From NCBI GenBank assembly GCA_021793715.1, contig JAJYSF010000004.1:1-14271 (forward strand): a stretch of 14,271 nt of DNA, in the 5' to 3' direction. Each line of letters begins with the position of its first letter. Within the stretch, counting starts at the first letter, position 1. The notes under the pieces were generated by a model that was not told where the DNA came from, searched no databases, and saw nothing but the letters and a program-made list of their open reading frames with translations. Source of the stretch: Actinomycetes bacterium (GTDB lineage Bacteria; Actinomycetota; Actinomycetes; Actinomycetales; Microbacteriaceae). Positions 6,465 to 13,796 of the stretch are shown piece by piece. Made by a program: the position numbers and the translations under genes.

Positions 6465-7616
6465 TCACGCTCGAGCGAAGAACGACAGCACGACTCCGAT
6501 CACACGTGCGACCTTGCCGATGATGATGAGGACTTCGAGCACGACCATCAGGCCATTCAGCGTCGCACCGAGCGTACGCACGTTCTGAGCGAAGTCCGGC
6601 GCACCGCCGACGTGTTGGAACTCCCGCTGCCACGAGCGCTCCTGGCGGAAGAGGATCGCGTACGGCAGGAGGCGTTCGATGAGCACGTAGCGATCGAGCT
6701 GCGCCTGCGCGACCGGGTCGGCCGCTGTCGGGCGGGGAGAGATCCCGAGGGCGCGGCCCCCCGCCGTCGCCTCACCCGCGCCGGTGCGCAGGGCGCCGTC
6801 CATCGACTGCAGCGCGCGCATCCGCTCACCCTCGGCGAGCCGAACGTAGCTGCGCAGGCCTGAGAGGTGCGTCCGCAGGGCGCGACCGCGGTCGGTGAAG
6901 CGCAGCAGCGGCGGCGGCGCGAGCGTCAGCACCCAGAACACGAGCGCGATGTCCACCAGAACGACCAGGGCACCGAGCCACGCGCCCTCGAGGATCGCAC
7001 CGAGGATCAGGACGGCGCCGAGGACAGCCGTCGCGAGGAAGATGAGCGAGAGCAGCACGAGGTGGAACGACCCGGATCCGCGACGGACGAGATCGTCGCG
7101 GCGCATCTCGCGCCGCGTCTCGTCGATCACGCGCGTCAGCTGCTTGCGCTGACGGCGCCGGAACGCCGCACGCCCCTTGACGAAGAACACGTCGGGAGCA
7201 TGGGCCACGTCGGAAACCTCGATGCCGATTTCGCGCAGGGCCCGCAGGTAGCGCGCCTGCTGTCGCGGCCGCAGCCGTCCTGGGCGCAACGCCGAGAGGA
7301 ACGCGTGTTCACGCGGAGTCAGACTCGCCCGATCGACGACCTCGACGGCGACGGGTCCGCGCCGTCCGCGCGGTGCGAGGATCCGGATGCGGCGTGCGAC
7401 GGCGAGCCCGGTCAGTGCCGCGGAGAGCACCCGGCGGTCAGCGCGGAGCGCGAGCCCGTGCTCGAAGACGTCGCCAGGGGGTGGCACGAACTGGACCGTC
7501 GGCGACGACGGCAGGTGACGCTGTATCGGCTTCGTGATGGCGATGATGATCAGGCCGACGAGGGCGAGCATGATGCCGATCCCGAGAAAGCCGATGAGAG
7601 CGTTGGGGTCAGTCAC
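6465..7616 (-). CDS. Membrane protein resembling the C-terminal half of DUF2207 proteins
   Basis: A 383-residue integral membrane protein of unknown function. Helices are predicted by eye at about 8-28, 185-208, 210-232 and 355-380. Between the first two is a basic soluble region with [27 protein letters not shown] (54-80). After the third come [22 protein letters not shown] (254-275) and [11 protein letters not shown] (313-323). These resemble the cytoplasmic part of DUF2207 (YciQ-type) proteins, but the large extracytoplasmic N-terminal domain of that family is missing. The start is GTG 7616: an in-frame TAA lies three codons upstream, so no longer start exists. GAGGAG touches the GTG directly and is too close for normal use, while TAACGT sits exactly 6 bases before it, suggesting leaderless expression. 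It converges on the glycosyltransferase-hydrolase gene (12 bases between stops) and diverges from pnp. Confidence 0.75.
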   Translation of the reverse strand: MTDPNALIGFLGIGIMLALVGLIIIAITKPIQRHLPSSPTVQFVPPPGDVFEHGLALRADRRVLSAALTGLAVARRIRILAPRGRRGPVAVEVVDRASLTPREHAFLSALRPGRLRPRQQARYLRALREIGIEVSDVAHAPDVFFVKGRAAFRRRQRKQLTRVIDETRREMRRDDLVRRGSGSFHLVLLSLIFLATAVLGAVLILGAILEGAWLGALVVLVDIALVFWVLTLAPPPLLRFTDRGRALRTHLSGLRSYVRLAEGERMRALQSMDGALRTGAGEATAGGRALGISPRPTAADPVAQAQLDRYVLIERLLPYAILFRQERSWQREFQHVGGAPDFAQNVRTLGATLNGLMVVLEVLIIIGKVARVIGVVLSFFARA

Positions 7617-7622
7617 CTCCTC

Positions 7623-7628
7623 ACGTTA
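7623..7628 (-). promoter_or_regulatory. Candidate -10 box of the DUF2207-like gene (leaderless layout)
   Basis: Read on the minus strand, TAACGT is followed by six bases (GAGGAG) and then the GTG start at 7616. The TAA is also the in-frame stop that rules out a longer protein. Confidence 0.4.
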
Positions 7629-7684
7629 TCGCGACGGCTACGGCGGGAGCCTGGGCGCACCGGCGTTCTCACACCCCTCGCTGA

Positions 7685-7690
7685 TAGGCT
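7685..7690 (+). promoter_or_regulatory. Candidate -10 box of pnp
   Basis: TAGGCT matches TANNNT and is the best -10 candidate between the divergent DUF2207-like gene and pnp. It predicts a start near 7697 and a leader of about 160 bases. No clear -35 box is visible. Confidence 0.4.
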
Positions 7691-7780
7691 GGCGCCGAAC
7701 AACTCAATACCTCAGTGGAGCAGGCTCGTGCAGGAGCTGGTCCCTAGAAGTGATCTCCCGGACATCCCGGTGGGTTTCTC

Positions 7781-7837
7781 CTGGTGGCCAGCACACATCT
7801 CCTCTCCTGCTCCTGACGCACGCCCGTATGCGCGGGC
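7781..7837 (+). promoter_or_regulatory. Hairpins in the pnp leader
   Basis: CTGG-TGG-CCAG (7781-7791) and GCCCG-TATGCG-CGGGC (7822-7837) are small stems in the long pnp leader, the second 13 bases before the AGAGG ribosome-binding site. In E. coli, pnp mRNA is autoregulated through a leader stem cut by RNase III; whether anything similar happens here is inference. Confidence 0.3.
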
Positions 7838-7859
7838 ACGACAGAAAGTGAGAGGCCTC

Positions 7860-10109
7860 GTGGAAGGTCCAGAGATCACCGCGGCCGAAACTGTCCTTGA
7901 CAACGGACGATTCGGTACCCGCACCATTCGATTCGAGACGGGTCGCCTTGCCCAGCAGGCGCAGGGAGCCGTCGCCGCCTACCTCGACGAAGAGACCATG
8001 CTTCTCTCCGCGACGAGCGCAGGCAAGCACCCGCGTGAGGGCTTCGACTTCTTCCCCCTGACGGTGGACGTCGAGGAGCGCTCGTACGCCGCCGGCAAGA
8101 TCCCCGGTTCGTTCTTCCGTCGCGAGGGACGTCCCTCCACCGACGCGATTCTCGTGTGCCGTCTGATCGACCGCCCGCTGCGCCCGTCCTTCGTGACGGG
8201 TCTGCGCAACGAGGTTCAGATCGTCGTCACCGTCCTCTCGATCGCGCCCGGCGAGTTCTACGATGCGCTCGCGATCAACGCCGCGAGCGCCTCGACGCAG
8301 ATCTCCGGTCTGCCGTTCTCCGGCCCCATTGCGGGCGTGCGCCTCGCGCTCGTTCCCGGCCTCGGCCAGCACGAGGACCAGTGGGTCGCGTTCCCGAACG
8401 CCGAGCAGCTCGACAGCGCCGTCTTCGACCTCATGGTCGCGGGCCGCGTGCTCGACAATGGCGAGGTCGCGATCATGATGGTCGAAGCCGAGGCGACCGA
8501 GGGGTCGTGGAACCTCATCCGTGGCGGCGCCGTGAAGCCGAACGAGGAGATCGTCGCCGGCGGTCTCGAGGCCGCGAAGCCGTTCATCAAGCAGCTCGTC
8601 GAGGCGCAGGCCGAGATGGCGTCGCAGGCGACCCGCGAACCGCTCGAGTTCCCCGTCTTCCCGTCCTACAGCGACGAGGTCTTCTCGTTCGTGCGCGACA
8701 AGGCGCTCGAGGAGCTCAAGGGCATCTACCAGATCGCCGACAAGTCAGAGCGCCAGAGCGCCGACGACGCCCTCAAGGCGCGCGTCAAGGACGAGCTCAT
8801 CGCGAAGACGGAGGCCGACGAGCTTCCGGCCGCAGCGCCGCTCGAGTTCTCGGCTGCCTACAAGGGCGTCACGAAGGAGGTCGTGCGCGGACGCATTCTG
8901 ACGGATGGTGCGCGCATCGACGGCCGTGGGCTCGCGGACATCCGCCCGCTCGACGCCGAGGTGCAGGTCATCCCGCGCGTGCACGGCTCCGCGATCTTCC
9001 AGCGCGGCGAGACGCAGATCATGGGCGTCACGACGCTCAACATGCTCAAGATGGAGCAGCAGATCGACTCGCTGTCGCCGACGACATCCAAGCGCTACAT
9101 GCACCACTACAACTTCCCGCCCTACTCGACGGGCGAGACGGGACGCGTGGGAAGCCCCAAGCGCCGCGAGATCGGGCACGGCTTCCTCGCCGAGCGCGCG
9201 CTGGTTCCGGTGCTCCCCACGCGCGAGGAGTTCCCCTACGCGATCCGCCAGGTCTCGGAGGCGCTGAGCTCGAACGGCTCGACGTCGATGGGCGCGGTGT
9301 GCGCGTCGACGCTGTCGCTGCTCAACGCCGGCGTGCCGCTGCGCGCGCCCGTCGCGGGCATCGCGATGGGGCTCGTCTCGGAGGACGTCGACGGCGAGAC
9401 GCGCTACGCCGCTCTGACAGACATTCTGGGCGCGGAGGACGCGCTCGGCGACATGGACTTCAAGGTCGCGGGTACGAGCGATTTCGTCACGGCGCTCCAG
9501 CTCGACACGAAGCTCGACGGCATCCCGAGCGAGGTGCTCGCCGGTGCCCTCACCCAGGCGAAGGACGCGCGCCTGCGCATCCTCGAGGTCCTGAACTCGG
9601 CGATCGACGCACCGGATGAGATGGCGCCGACCGCGCCGCGCGTGATCAGCGTGCAGGTCCCGGTCGACAAGATCGGCGAGCTGATCGGCCCGAAGGGCAA
9701 GACGATCAACGGCATCCAGGACGAGACCGGCGCGACGATCTCGATCGAGGACGACGGCACCGTGTACATCGGCGCGACCGACGGCCCGACCGCCGAGGCC
9801 GCCCGTGCTCAGGTGAACGCGATCGCCAACCCGACCAACCCCGAGGTCGGTGAGCAGTACCTCGGAACAGCGGTGAACATCGCGAAGTTCGGCGTGTTCG
9901 TCTCGCTGCTCCCGGGCAAGGACGGCCTGCTGCACGTCACCGAGCTGCGCAAGCTCAACGGCGGCAAGCGCGTCGAGAACATCGAGGAGGTCGTCGCGGT
10001 CGGCCAGAAGATCCTGGTGCGGATCTCGAAGGTCGACGACCGCGGCAAGCTGTCGCTCGAGCTCGTCCAGGAGGACCAGGAGACGGCCGAGGAGCCTGTC
10101 GAGGCCTGA
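7860..10109 (+). CDS. pnp: Polyribonucleotide nucleotidyltransferase (PNPase)
   Basis: A 749-residue PNPase that degrades RNA 3' to 5' by phosphorolysis and, in actinobacteria, can also add 3' tails. The order is RNase PH-like domain 1 (about 13-150), a helical middle domain (about 255-335), RNase PH-like domain 2 (about 340-590), KH domain with [15 protein letters not shown] (606-620) and S1 domain (about 664-737). The second-core catalytic residues D527, D533 and K535 ([14 protein letters not shown]) and the phosphate loop SNGSTSMG (471-478) are intact. The start is GTG 7860, with AGAGG four bases upstream, which gives the family's usual N-terminus [10 protein letters not shown]. The frame stays open far upstream (in-frame GTG at 7728), but that stretch is non-conserved leader. 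The acidic tail is short. A very strong hairpin follows the stop. Confidence 0.98.
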   Translation: MEGPEITAAETVLDNGRFGTRTIRFETGRLAQQAQGAVAAYLDEETMLLSATSAGKHPREGFDFFPLTVDVEERSYAAGKIPGSFFRREGRPSTDAILVCRLIDRPLRPSFVTGLRNEVQIVVTVLSIAPGEFYDALAINAASASTQISGLPFSGPIAGVRLALVPGLGQHEDQWVAFPNAEQLDSAVFDLMVAGRVLDNGEVAIMMVEAEATEGSWNLIRGGAVKPNEEIVAGGLEAAKPFIKQLVEAQAEMASQATREPLEFPVFPSYSDEVFSFVRDKALEELKGIYQIADKSERQSADDALKARVKDELIAKTEADELPAAAPLEFSAAYKGVTKEVVRGRILTDGARIDGRGLADIRPLDAEVQVIPRVHGSAIFQRGETQIMGVTTLNMLKMEQQIDSLSPTTSKRYMHHYNFPPYSTGETGRVGSPKRREIGHGFLAERALVPVLPTREEFPYAIRQVSEALSSNGSTSMGAVCASTLSLLNAGVPLRAPVAGIAMGLVSEDVDGETRYAALTDILGAEDALGDMDFKVAGTSDFVTALQLDTKLDGIPSEVLAGALTQAKDARLRILEVLNSAIDAPDEMAPTAPRVISVQVPVDKIGELIGPKGKTINGIQDETGATISIEDDGTVYIGATDGPTAEAARAQVNAIANPTNPEVGEQYLGTAVNIAKFGVFVSLLPGKDGLLHVTELRKLNGGKRVENIEEVVAVGQKILVRISKVDDRGKLSLELVQEDQETAEEPVEA

Positions 10110-10129
10110 TCCATCTGACGCGAGACGCC

Positions 10130-10168
10130 ACGCGGCTCGGACGCTCCCCAGGGGCGTCCGAGCCGCGT
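10130..10168 (+). terminator. Very strong hairpin terminator after pnp
   Basis: A perfect 15-bp stem, ACGCGGCTCGGACGC (10130-10144) with GCGTCCGAGCCGCGT (10154-10168), plus up to three inner pairs. It starts 20 bases past the pnp stop. The tail is CGTCGTCC, without a T-run. Confidence 0.88.
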
Positions 10169-10234
10169 CGTCGTCCGGATCCGTGACCGAATCGTAAGCG
10201 TGTCGCGCCCGGGGTCCGGTGGGAGCGGGGTTCA

Positions 10235-11233
10235 ATGGATCGAGGGGACCAGATGGACACAGCACCGACTCGGACGCACAGCGCGGGGAACGACCACGCG
10301 ACGACGCATCCGTCGGCACCGCTTCCGGAAGTCGGGCCGCCCGTGGCACACGGTCCGCGGGTGCCGCTCGGTCGCACCGGACTCCAGGTGTTCCCGTTCG
10401 CACTCGGCACTGCGGGCTTCGGCCGCATCGATTCCCGCGCCGCGACCGCGATACTGGATCGCTACGCGGAGTCGGGCGGCAACGCCGTGCACGTCACCGA
10501 CCGTGACGCGGACGTCCTCGACCTCGTCGGCGGCTGGATCCATTCACGCGGCGTCAGGGACGACATCCTCCTGTCCGTCCGTGTCGGCGCACCACGGCGC
10601 ACGCGCACGGGGGAGGAGCGCCTCGCAGCGGGCTTCGCACGCGTGCTCGGCGGGCTGCGGGCGGAGCGCGTCGACGTGCTCACGCTCGACACCGCCGCCC
10701 AGGGCCATGACGCGACGCGACTCGAGCACGCACTCGCGGCCGCGGAGCCGCTCGTCGCCTCCGATGCGGTGCGCTCCGTCGGCGCCTACGGCCTCGATGC
10801 CACGCAGCTGCTCGAGGCGCGGGTGCTGGCGTCCGGTGGGTACCCGCGCATCGACGTCTTCGAAACTCCGTACGGCCTCGGCGACCGAGCCGGGTTCGAA
10901 GGCGATCTGCGTCGCGTCGTCGTGCCGCAGCGCGTCGCGGTGATGCCCGTCGACGCGATCCCCCTGAGCCTGCTGGCCCACGTCCCGCGCCCGGCGCGGG
11001 CGGGGATCCCTCGTTTCCGAGGACGACTGATGCGCGCACTCGACGCCGTCTCGCGCGAGGCGGGTCTGACCGCGGCCGCCACGGCGCTCGCGTGGGTGCG
11101 CGCACAGCGGGGCGTGGTGGCACCGGTGGTCGACGTGCTCGCCGTGCACCACATCGATGATCTCGCCCCGGCCGCGACCGCAGAGCTGACGTCGGCACAG
11201 GCCGCGCGACTCGACCGCATCGGTTCGCGATAG
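10235..11233 (+). CDS. Aldo/keto reductase-fold protein, predicted catalytically dead
   Basis: A 332-residue protein with an AKR-type TIM barrel (about residues 41-325): start motif RVPLGRTGLQVFPFALGTAGFG, then IDVFETPYGL and the repeated strand-helix pattern. Aligning the usual GxNFIDTAxxYG segment to GGNAVHVTDRDAD places H86 where the catalytic Asp belongs and D91 where Tyr belongs. ILLSVR puts R116 at the catalytic Lys, and VDVLTLD puts D152 at the catalytic His. All four residues of the AKR tetrad are therefore changed. The C-terminal cofactor loop usually reading IPG-x-R is also absent (VAPVVDVLAVHH). It may be a binding or regulatory protein. The first 40 residues look disordered. Start: ATG 10235 with GGAG 9 bases upstream; ATG 10253 with GAGG 7 bases upstream is equally plausible. 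Its TAG stop forms part of the next promoter. Confidence 0.85.
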   Translation: MDRGDQMDTAPTRTHSAGNDHATTHPSAPLPEVGPPVAHGPRVPLGRTGLQVFPFALGTAGFGRIDSRAATAILDRYAESGGNAVHVTDRDADVLDLVGGWIHSRGVRDDILLSVRVGAPRRTRTGEERLAAGFARVLGGLRAERVDVLTLDTAAQGHDATRLEHALAAAEPLVASDAVRSVGAYGLDATQLLEARVLASGGYPRIDVFETPYGLGDRAGFEGDLRRVVVPQRVAVMPVDAIPLSLLAHVPRPARAGIPRFRGRLMRALDAVSREAGLTAAATALAWVRAQRGVVAPVVDVLAVHHIDDLAPAATAELTSAQAARLDRIGSR

Positions 11234-11236
11234 GCT
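11231..11236 (+). promoter_or_regulatory. Candidate -10 box of the histidine phosphatase gene
   Basis: TAGGCT includes the TAG stop codon of the preceding gene (11231-11233). It predicts a start near 11243 and a leader of about 58 bases. No clear -35 box is visible. Confidence 0.35.
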
Positions 11237-11300
11237 GGACCACGGGCGGCGGCCATGGAATCCTGGTCGCGCTCGGAACTCCACGACGAAGCGGACGGCT

Positions 11301-11903
11301 GTGACGCACTACATCTACCTTGTACGCCACGGCGAGCATCAGGACGCCGAGCACGGTCTCGAAGACGGACCGCTGTCCGCGCGCGGCGTGCGCCAGGCGG
11401 CCCTGCTCGCCGATCGACTTTCCGGCGTGCCGTTCGAGTCCGTGTGGCATTCGCCGCTCGTGCGCGCGACCGAGACGGCACGGATCCTTGCGGATCGCAT
11501 GCCGGCGATCGACCCGCAGCCGCACGCGCTGCTGTTCGACTGTGTGCCAACGGGCATGACCGACGAGACCCCGTCGGTATTCGAGCCGTTCTTCGGAGGC
11601 ATCAGCGACGAAGAGATCGAAGCGGGACAGGCGCAGATGGCCGACGCCGTCGGCGAGTTCCTCGTGCGCAAGTCCGGCGACGTGCACGAGCTGCTCATCT
11701 CGCACAACTTCGTGATCTCCTGGTTCGTCCGCGAGGTGCTCGGTGCCGAGGAGTGGCGTTGGATGACGCTGAACCAGGCGCACTGCGGTCTCACGGTCCT
11801 CGCTCAGAAGCAGGGGCGGCCGTGGAACCTCGTGAGTCACAACGACATCGCCCACCTGCCGTACGAACTGCGCACCGGCCTCCCGGAGGTCCCGCCCGTC
11901 TGA
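11301..11903 (+). CDS. Histidine phosphatase family protein
   Basis: A 200-residue member of the histidine phosphatase (phosphoglycerate-mutase-like) superfamily, which moves phosphate through a phospho-histidine. The catalytic core is complete: R9-H10-G11 in YLVRHGEH, R55 in SPLVRATETA, and the second His H135 in LLISHNFVISW. The segment LNQAHCGLTVL near 157-167 also fits the family. Substrates in this superfamily vary widely (sugar phosphates, nucleotides, proteins) and cannot be told from the sequence. The start is GTG 11301, the first start codon before the conserved VRHG motif; the ribosome-binding site is weak. The gene lies 27 bases before dapB in the same direction, so partial co-transcription is possible. 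Confidence 0.9.
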   Translation: MTHYIYLVRHGEHQDAEHGLEDGPLSARGVRQAALLADRLSGVPFESVWHSPLVRATETARILADRMPAIDPQPHALLFDCVPTGMTDETPSVFEPFFGGISDEEIEAGQAQMADAVGEFLVRKSGDVHELLISHNFVISWFVREVLGAEEWRWMTLNQAHCGLTVLAQKQGRPWNLVSHNDIAHLPYELRTGLPEVPPV

Positions 11904-11918
11904 GTCTCGAGGGCTCCG

Positions 11919-11924
11919 TAGGAT
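11919..11924 (+). promoter_or_regulatory. Candidate -10 box of dapB (leaderless layout)
   Basis: TAGGAT is followed by six bases and the ATG at 11931. Transcription would start at the start codon. AGGA at 11920-11923 could instead serve as a Shine-Dalgarno sequence 7 bases before the ATG; the two readings are not exclusive. Confidence 0.5.
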
Positions 11925-11930
11925 GGACGC

Positions 11931-12698
11931 ATGAGACGCGTGGCACTGGCCGGCAACGGCAAGCTCGGCAGCATCATCCGCACTGTCATCGAGGATGAGC
12001 CCGGATACGACCTGCACGCAGTGCTGACCTCTTCGAGCAGCCTCGACGAGCTCGACGGCGCCGACCTCGTCGTCGACGCCACGACGCCTGACGCGAGTGA
12101 GCGCATCGTGCGCGCCGCGATCGAGCGCGGGGCGGACGTCGTCATCGCGACGAGCGGCTGGTCCGCCGAGCGCGTCGCCGGGTTGCGCCAGCCCGCGGAA
12201 GCCGCGGAGGTCGGCGTCGTCGTCGTGCCGAACTTCTCGCTCGGCTCGGTGCTGGGATCCGCTCTGGCCGCGGCGGCCGGACGTTTCTTTCCCTTCGCGG
12301 AGATCATCGAGGCGCACCGGGACACGAAGATCGACTCGCCCAGCGGCACGGCCGTGCGCACTGCGGAGCTGATCTCGGCGGCCAGAGATCTCCCGGTCGA
12401 GGCCCCGTACGCCGACCAGCGCGCCCGTGGCCAGCGGGTCGCGACGGTGCCCGTGCACTCGCTGCGACGTCCCGGCGTCGTCGCTCAGCAGCAGACGATC
12501 CTGTCCGGGCCCGGCGAGACCCTCTCGATCGTGCACGACACCTCCGACCCCGCGGAGGCGTACGCGCCGGGAATCCGCATCGCGCTCTCCGGCATCGCCG
12601 GTCGGCGCGGGGTGACCGTCGGGCTCGAGAACTTCATCGACATCGGAATCGGCGATCCGCGGCCCGGATCCGCGGAGTCGGGCGGCCCCACGTCGTGA
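11931..12698 (+). CDS. dapB: 4-hydroxy-tetrahydrodipicolinate reductase
   Basis: A 255-residue DapB that reduces the dapA product with NAD(P)H, in the pathway to diaminopimelate and lysine for cell wall and protein. The N-terminal Rossmann loop is VALAGNGKLGSII, a variant of the usual G-x-x-G-R-M-G. Strand VVDATTPDA and the ATSGWS loop follow, then VVPNFSLGSVLG. The substrate motif is EAHRDTKIDSPSGTA: H129 and K133 stand at the catalytic positions and S138-G139-T140 bind substrate. The second His of the usual HH pair is R130. The C-terminal end GLENFIDIGIG fits the family. Length is usual. The stop overlaps the next gene's GTG by four bases (GTGA), so the downstream TPR protein is translationally coupled. 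The neighbouring thyA fits a biosynthetic cluster. Confidence 0.94.
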   Translation: MRRVALAGNGKLGSIIRTVIEDEPGYDLHAVLTSSSSLDELDGADLVVDATTPDASERIVRAAIERGADVVIATSGWSAERVAGLRQPAEAAEVGVVVVPNFSLGSVLGSALAAAAGRFFPFAEIIEAHRDTKIDSPSGTAVRTAELISAARDLPVEAPYADQRARGQRVATVPVHSLRRPGVVAQQQTILSGPGETLSIVHDTSDPAEAYAPGIRIALSGIAGRRGVTVGLENFIDIGIGDPRPGSAESGGPTS

Positions 12699-13150
12699 GC
12701 GTCCGCATCGGCGTCGCCGTCATGGCCGTCGTCTTCGGTCTCTATATCTGGCTGCTCGGCGGCCGCGCCATCGCCATGATCGGCGCGGGTCTCGACACCG
12801 GCGAACCGATCGCGGTCGTGATGGGCGGGGCGCTCATCGTCTTTCCGCTCGTCGGCGCGTGGGCACTCGGACGCGAGCTGTGGTTCGGCTGGCGGGGAGA
12901 CCGCCTCGCGAGGCGTCTGGCGGCGGAAGGCGCCCTTCCCGACGACGAGGTCGACCTGATGCCGTCAGGCCGTGTCGCACGCCGCGACGCCGACGAGGTC
13001 TTCCCGACTTACCGGGCTGCCGTCGAACAGACGCCGGACGACTGGCGGGCGTGGTTCCGGCTCGGCGTCGCATACGACGCGGCCGGCGACCGACGACGGG
13101 CGCGGGCCGCGACGCGTCAGGCGATCCGCCTCGAGCGCCGCGGAGCATAA
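12695..13150 (+). CDS. Small membrane protein with one TPR-like repeat
   Basis: A 151-residue protein with two predicted membrane helices (about 4-22 and 38-59), an acidic/basic cytoplasmic linker and a single tetratricopeptide-like pair of helices (about 100-148; WRAWFRLGVAYDAAGDRRRARAATRQA). TPR units usually mediate protein contacts, so a scaffold role at the membrane is possible, but no specific function is recognised. Translation starts at a GTG inside the dapB stop overlap (GTGA), so its synthesis probably depends on dapB translation. Fifteen bases past the TAA stop the nested palindrome begins. Confidence 0.82.
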   Translation: MSVRIGVAVMAVVFGLYIWLLGGRAIAMIGAGLDTGEPIAVVMGGALIVFPLVGAWALGRELWFGWRGDRLARRLAAEGALPDDEVDLMPSGRVARRDADEVFPTYRAAVEQTPDDWRAWFRLGVAYDAAGDRRRARAATRQAIRLERRGA

Positions 13151-13165
13151 CGAGAGGGGAGCGAA

Positions 13166-13258
13166 GCGAATGTCGTGTCGATGCCGCTGGCATCGGGCCT
13201 GGCGGGAAGGATTCGCTTTGCGGATCCTTCGCGACCGCGGCGTCGACACGACATTCGC
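13166..13258. repeat. 93-bp nested palindrome, REP-like element or bidirectional terminator
   Basis: A perfect 16-bp inverted repeat, GCGAATGTCGTGTCGA (13166-13181) and TCGACACGACATTCGC (13243-13258), continues inward for a U-G pair and five more pairs. The 61-base loop holds a second hairpin, GAAGGAT (13206-13212) / ATCCTTC (13224-13230) with three further pairs toward a CTTTG loop. A competing small hairpin is GATGCC-GCT-GGCATC (13180-13194). It lies between convergent genes, so it can end transcription from both sides. Its elaborate nested form suggests a dispersed palindromic element, but no second copy occurs in this window. Confidence 0.8.
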
Positions 13259-13293
13259 GCAACGGGTGACCTCACCGTGCCCGCGGATGGCGG

Positions 13294-13716
13294 TTACGCG
13301 AGCGACGCCTCGATCGTGATGTCGATCCCGGCGAGAGCCTGCGAGATCGGGCACCCCGACTTCGCGCCCTCGGCGATCTTCTGGAACTCGTCCTCAGAGA
13401 TCTCCGGCACGCTGGCAGAGACGTTGAGGTGGCTGCCCGTCACCCCCGTGCCGGGAACGAACGTGACCGACGCGGTCGTGCGGACGTTCTCCGGTGTGAA
13501 GCCGGCCTGGCCGAGCTCGTTCGAGAGCGCCATGTTGAAGCACGACGAGTGCGCCGCCGCGATGAGTTCCTCCGGCGTCGTCGTCGATTCGGCGCCCTCG
13601 CTGCGCGCACGCCAGTCAACGGGGAACGTGCCGATTCCCGAGGCCGGCTCGACGGATCCGGATCCGTCCTTGAGCGATCCGGACCACGTTGCCGTCGCTT
13701 CGCTGGTTACCGACAT
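13294..13716 (-). CDS. OsmC/Ohr family peroxide-reducing protein
   Basis: A 140-residue OsmC-type thiol peroxidase that reduces organic hydroperoxides through two cysteines. Both are present in the expected places: C59 in LIAAAHSSCFNMAL and C122 in KSGCPISQAL. The family's TPEEL segment (E50 region) and the EFQKIAEGAK helix are clear. The closest subgroup is OsmC (often named OsmC family peroxiredoxin). Start: ATG 13716 is preceded by GAGGAGG five bases away. The frame opens further upstream (to 13770), but the extra residues would be leader. It converges on the TPR gene across the palindrome and is divergent from thyA. Cytoplasmic; no signal peptide. Confidence 0.94.
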   Translation of the reverse strand: MSVTSEATATWSGSLKDGSGSVEPASGIGTFPVDWRARSEGAESTTTPEELIAAAHSSCFNMALSNELGQAGFTPENVRTTASVTFVPGTGVTGSHLNVSASVPEISEDEFQKIAEGAKSGCPISQALAGIDITIEASLA

Positions 13717-13757
13717 AATTGCCTCCTCGAGGGGTTGGGATGTGCCCGGTCGTGGCC

Positions 13758-13763
13758 AGCCTA
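13758..13763 (-). promoter_or_regulatory. Candidate -10 box of the OsmC gene
   Basis: On the minus strand TAGGCT lies about 41 bases before the OsmC ATG, predicting a short leader of about 35 bases that carries the GAGGAGG ribosome-binding site. It lies back to back with the thyA -10 box. Confidence 0.45.
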
Positions 13764-13784
13764 ACCACACTCGCCGCGGGGCGA

Positions 13785-13790
13785 TACGCT
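13785..13790 (+). promoter_or_regulatory. Candidate -10 box of thyA (leaderless layout)
   Basis: TACGCT is followed by six bases (GAATGC) and the ATG at 13797. No purine-rich ribosome-binding site lies at normal distance, so leaderless translation is the best reading. Confidence 0.5.
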
Positions 13791-13796
13791 GAATGC

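Noticed and set aside
6867..7859. Extended N-terminus for PNPase
   Set aside because: The frame happens to be open, but the stretch is antisense to the DUF2207-like gene. The family N-terminus begins at the GTG at 7860, which has AGAGG just upstream.
8156..9619. Plus-strand open frame of 487 codons inside pnp in another frame
   Set aside because: The translation is Arg/Ala/Pro-rich low complexity and overlaps the intact PNPase frame completely.
8745..10403. Minus-strand open frame of 552 codons opposite pnp
   Set aside because: It is a GC-bias shadow of the PNPase frame with low-complexity Arg/Asp/Leu composition and no recognisable motif.
10680..12536. Minus-strand open frame of 618 codons across the AKR, phosphatase and dapB genes
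   Set aside because: It spans three real genes on the other strand, which only a shadow frame would do, and it has no family signature.
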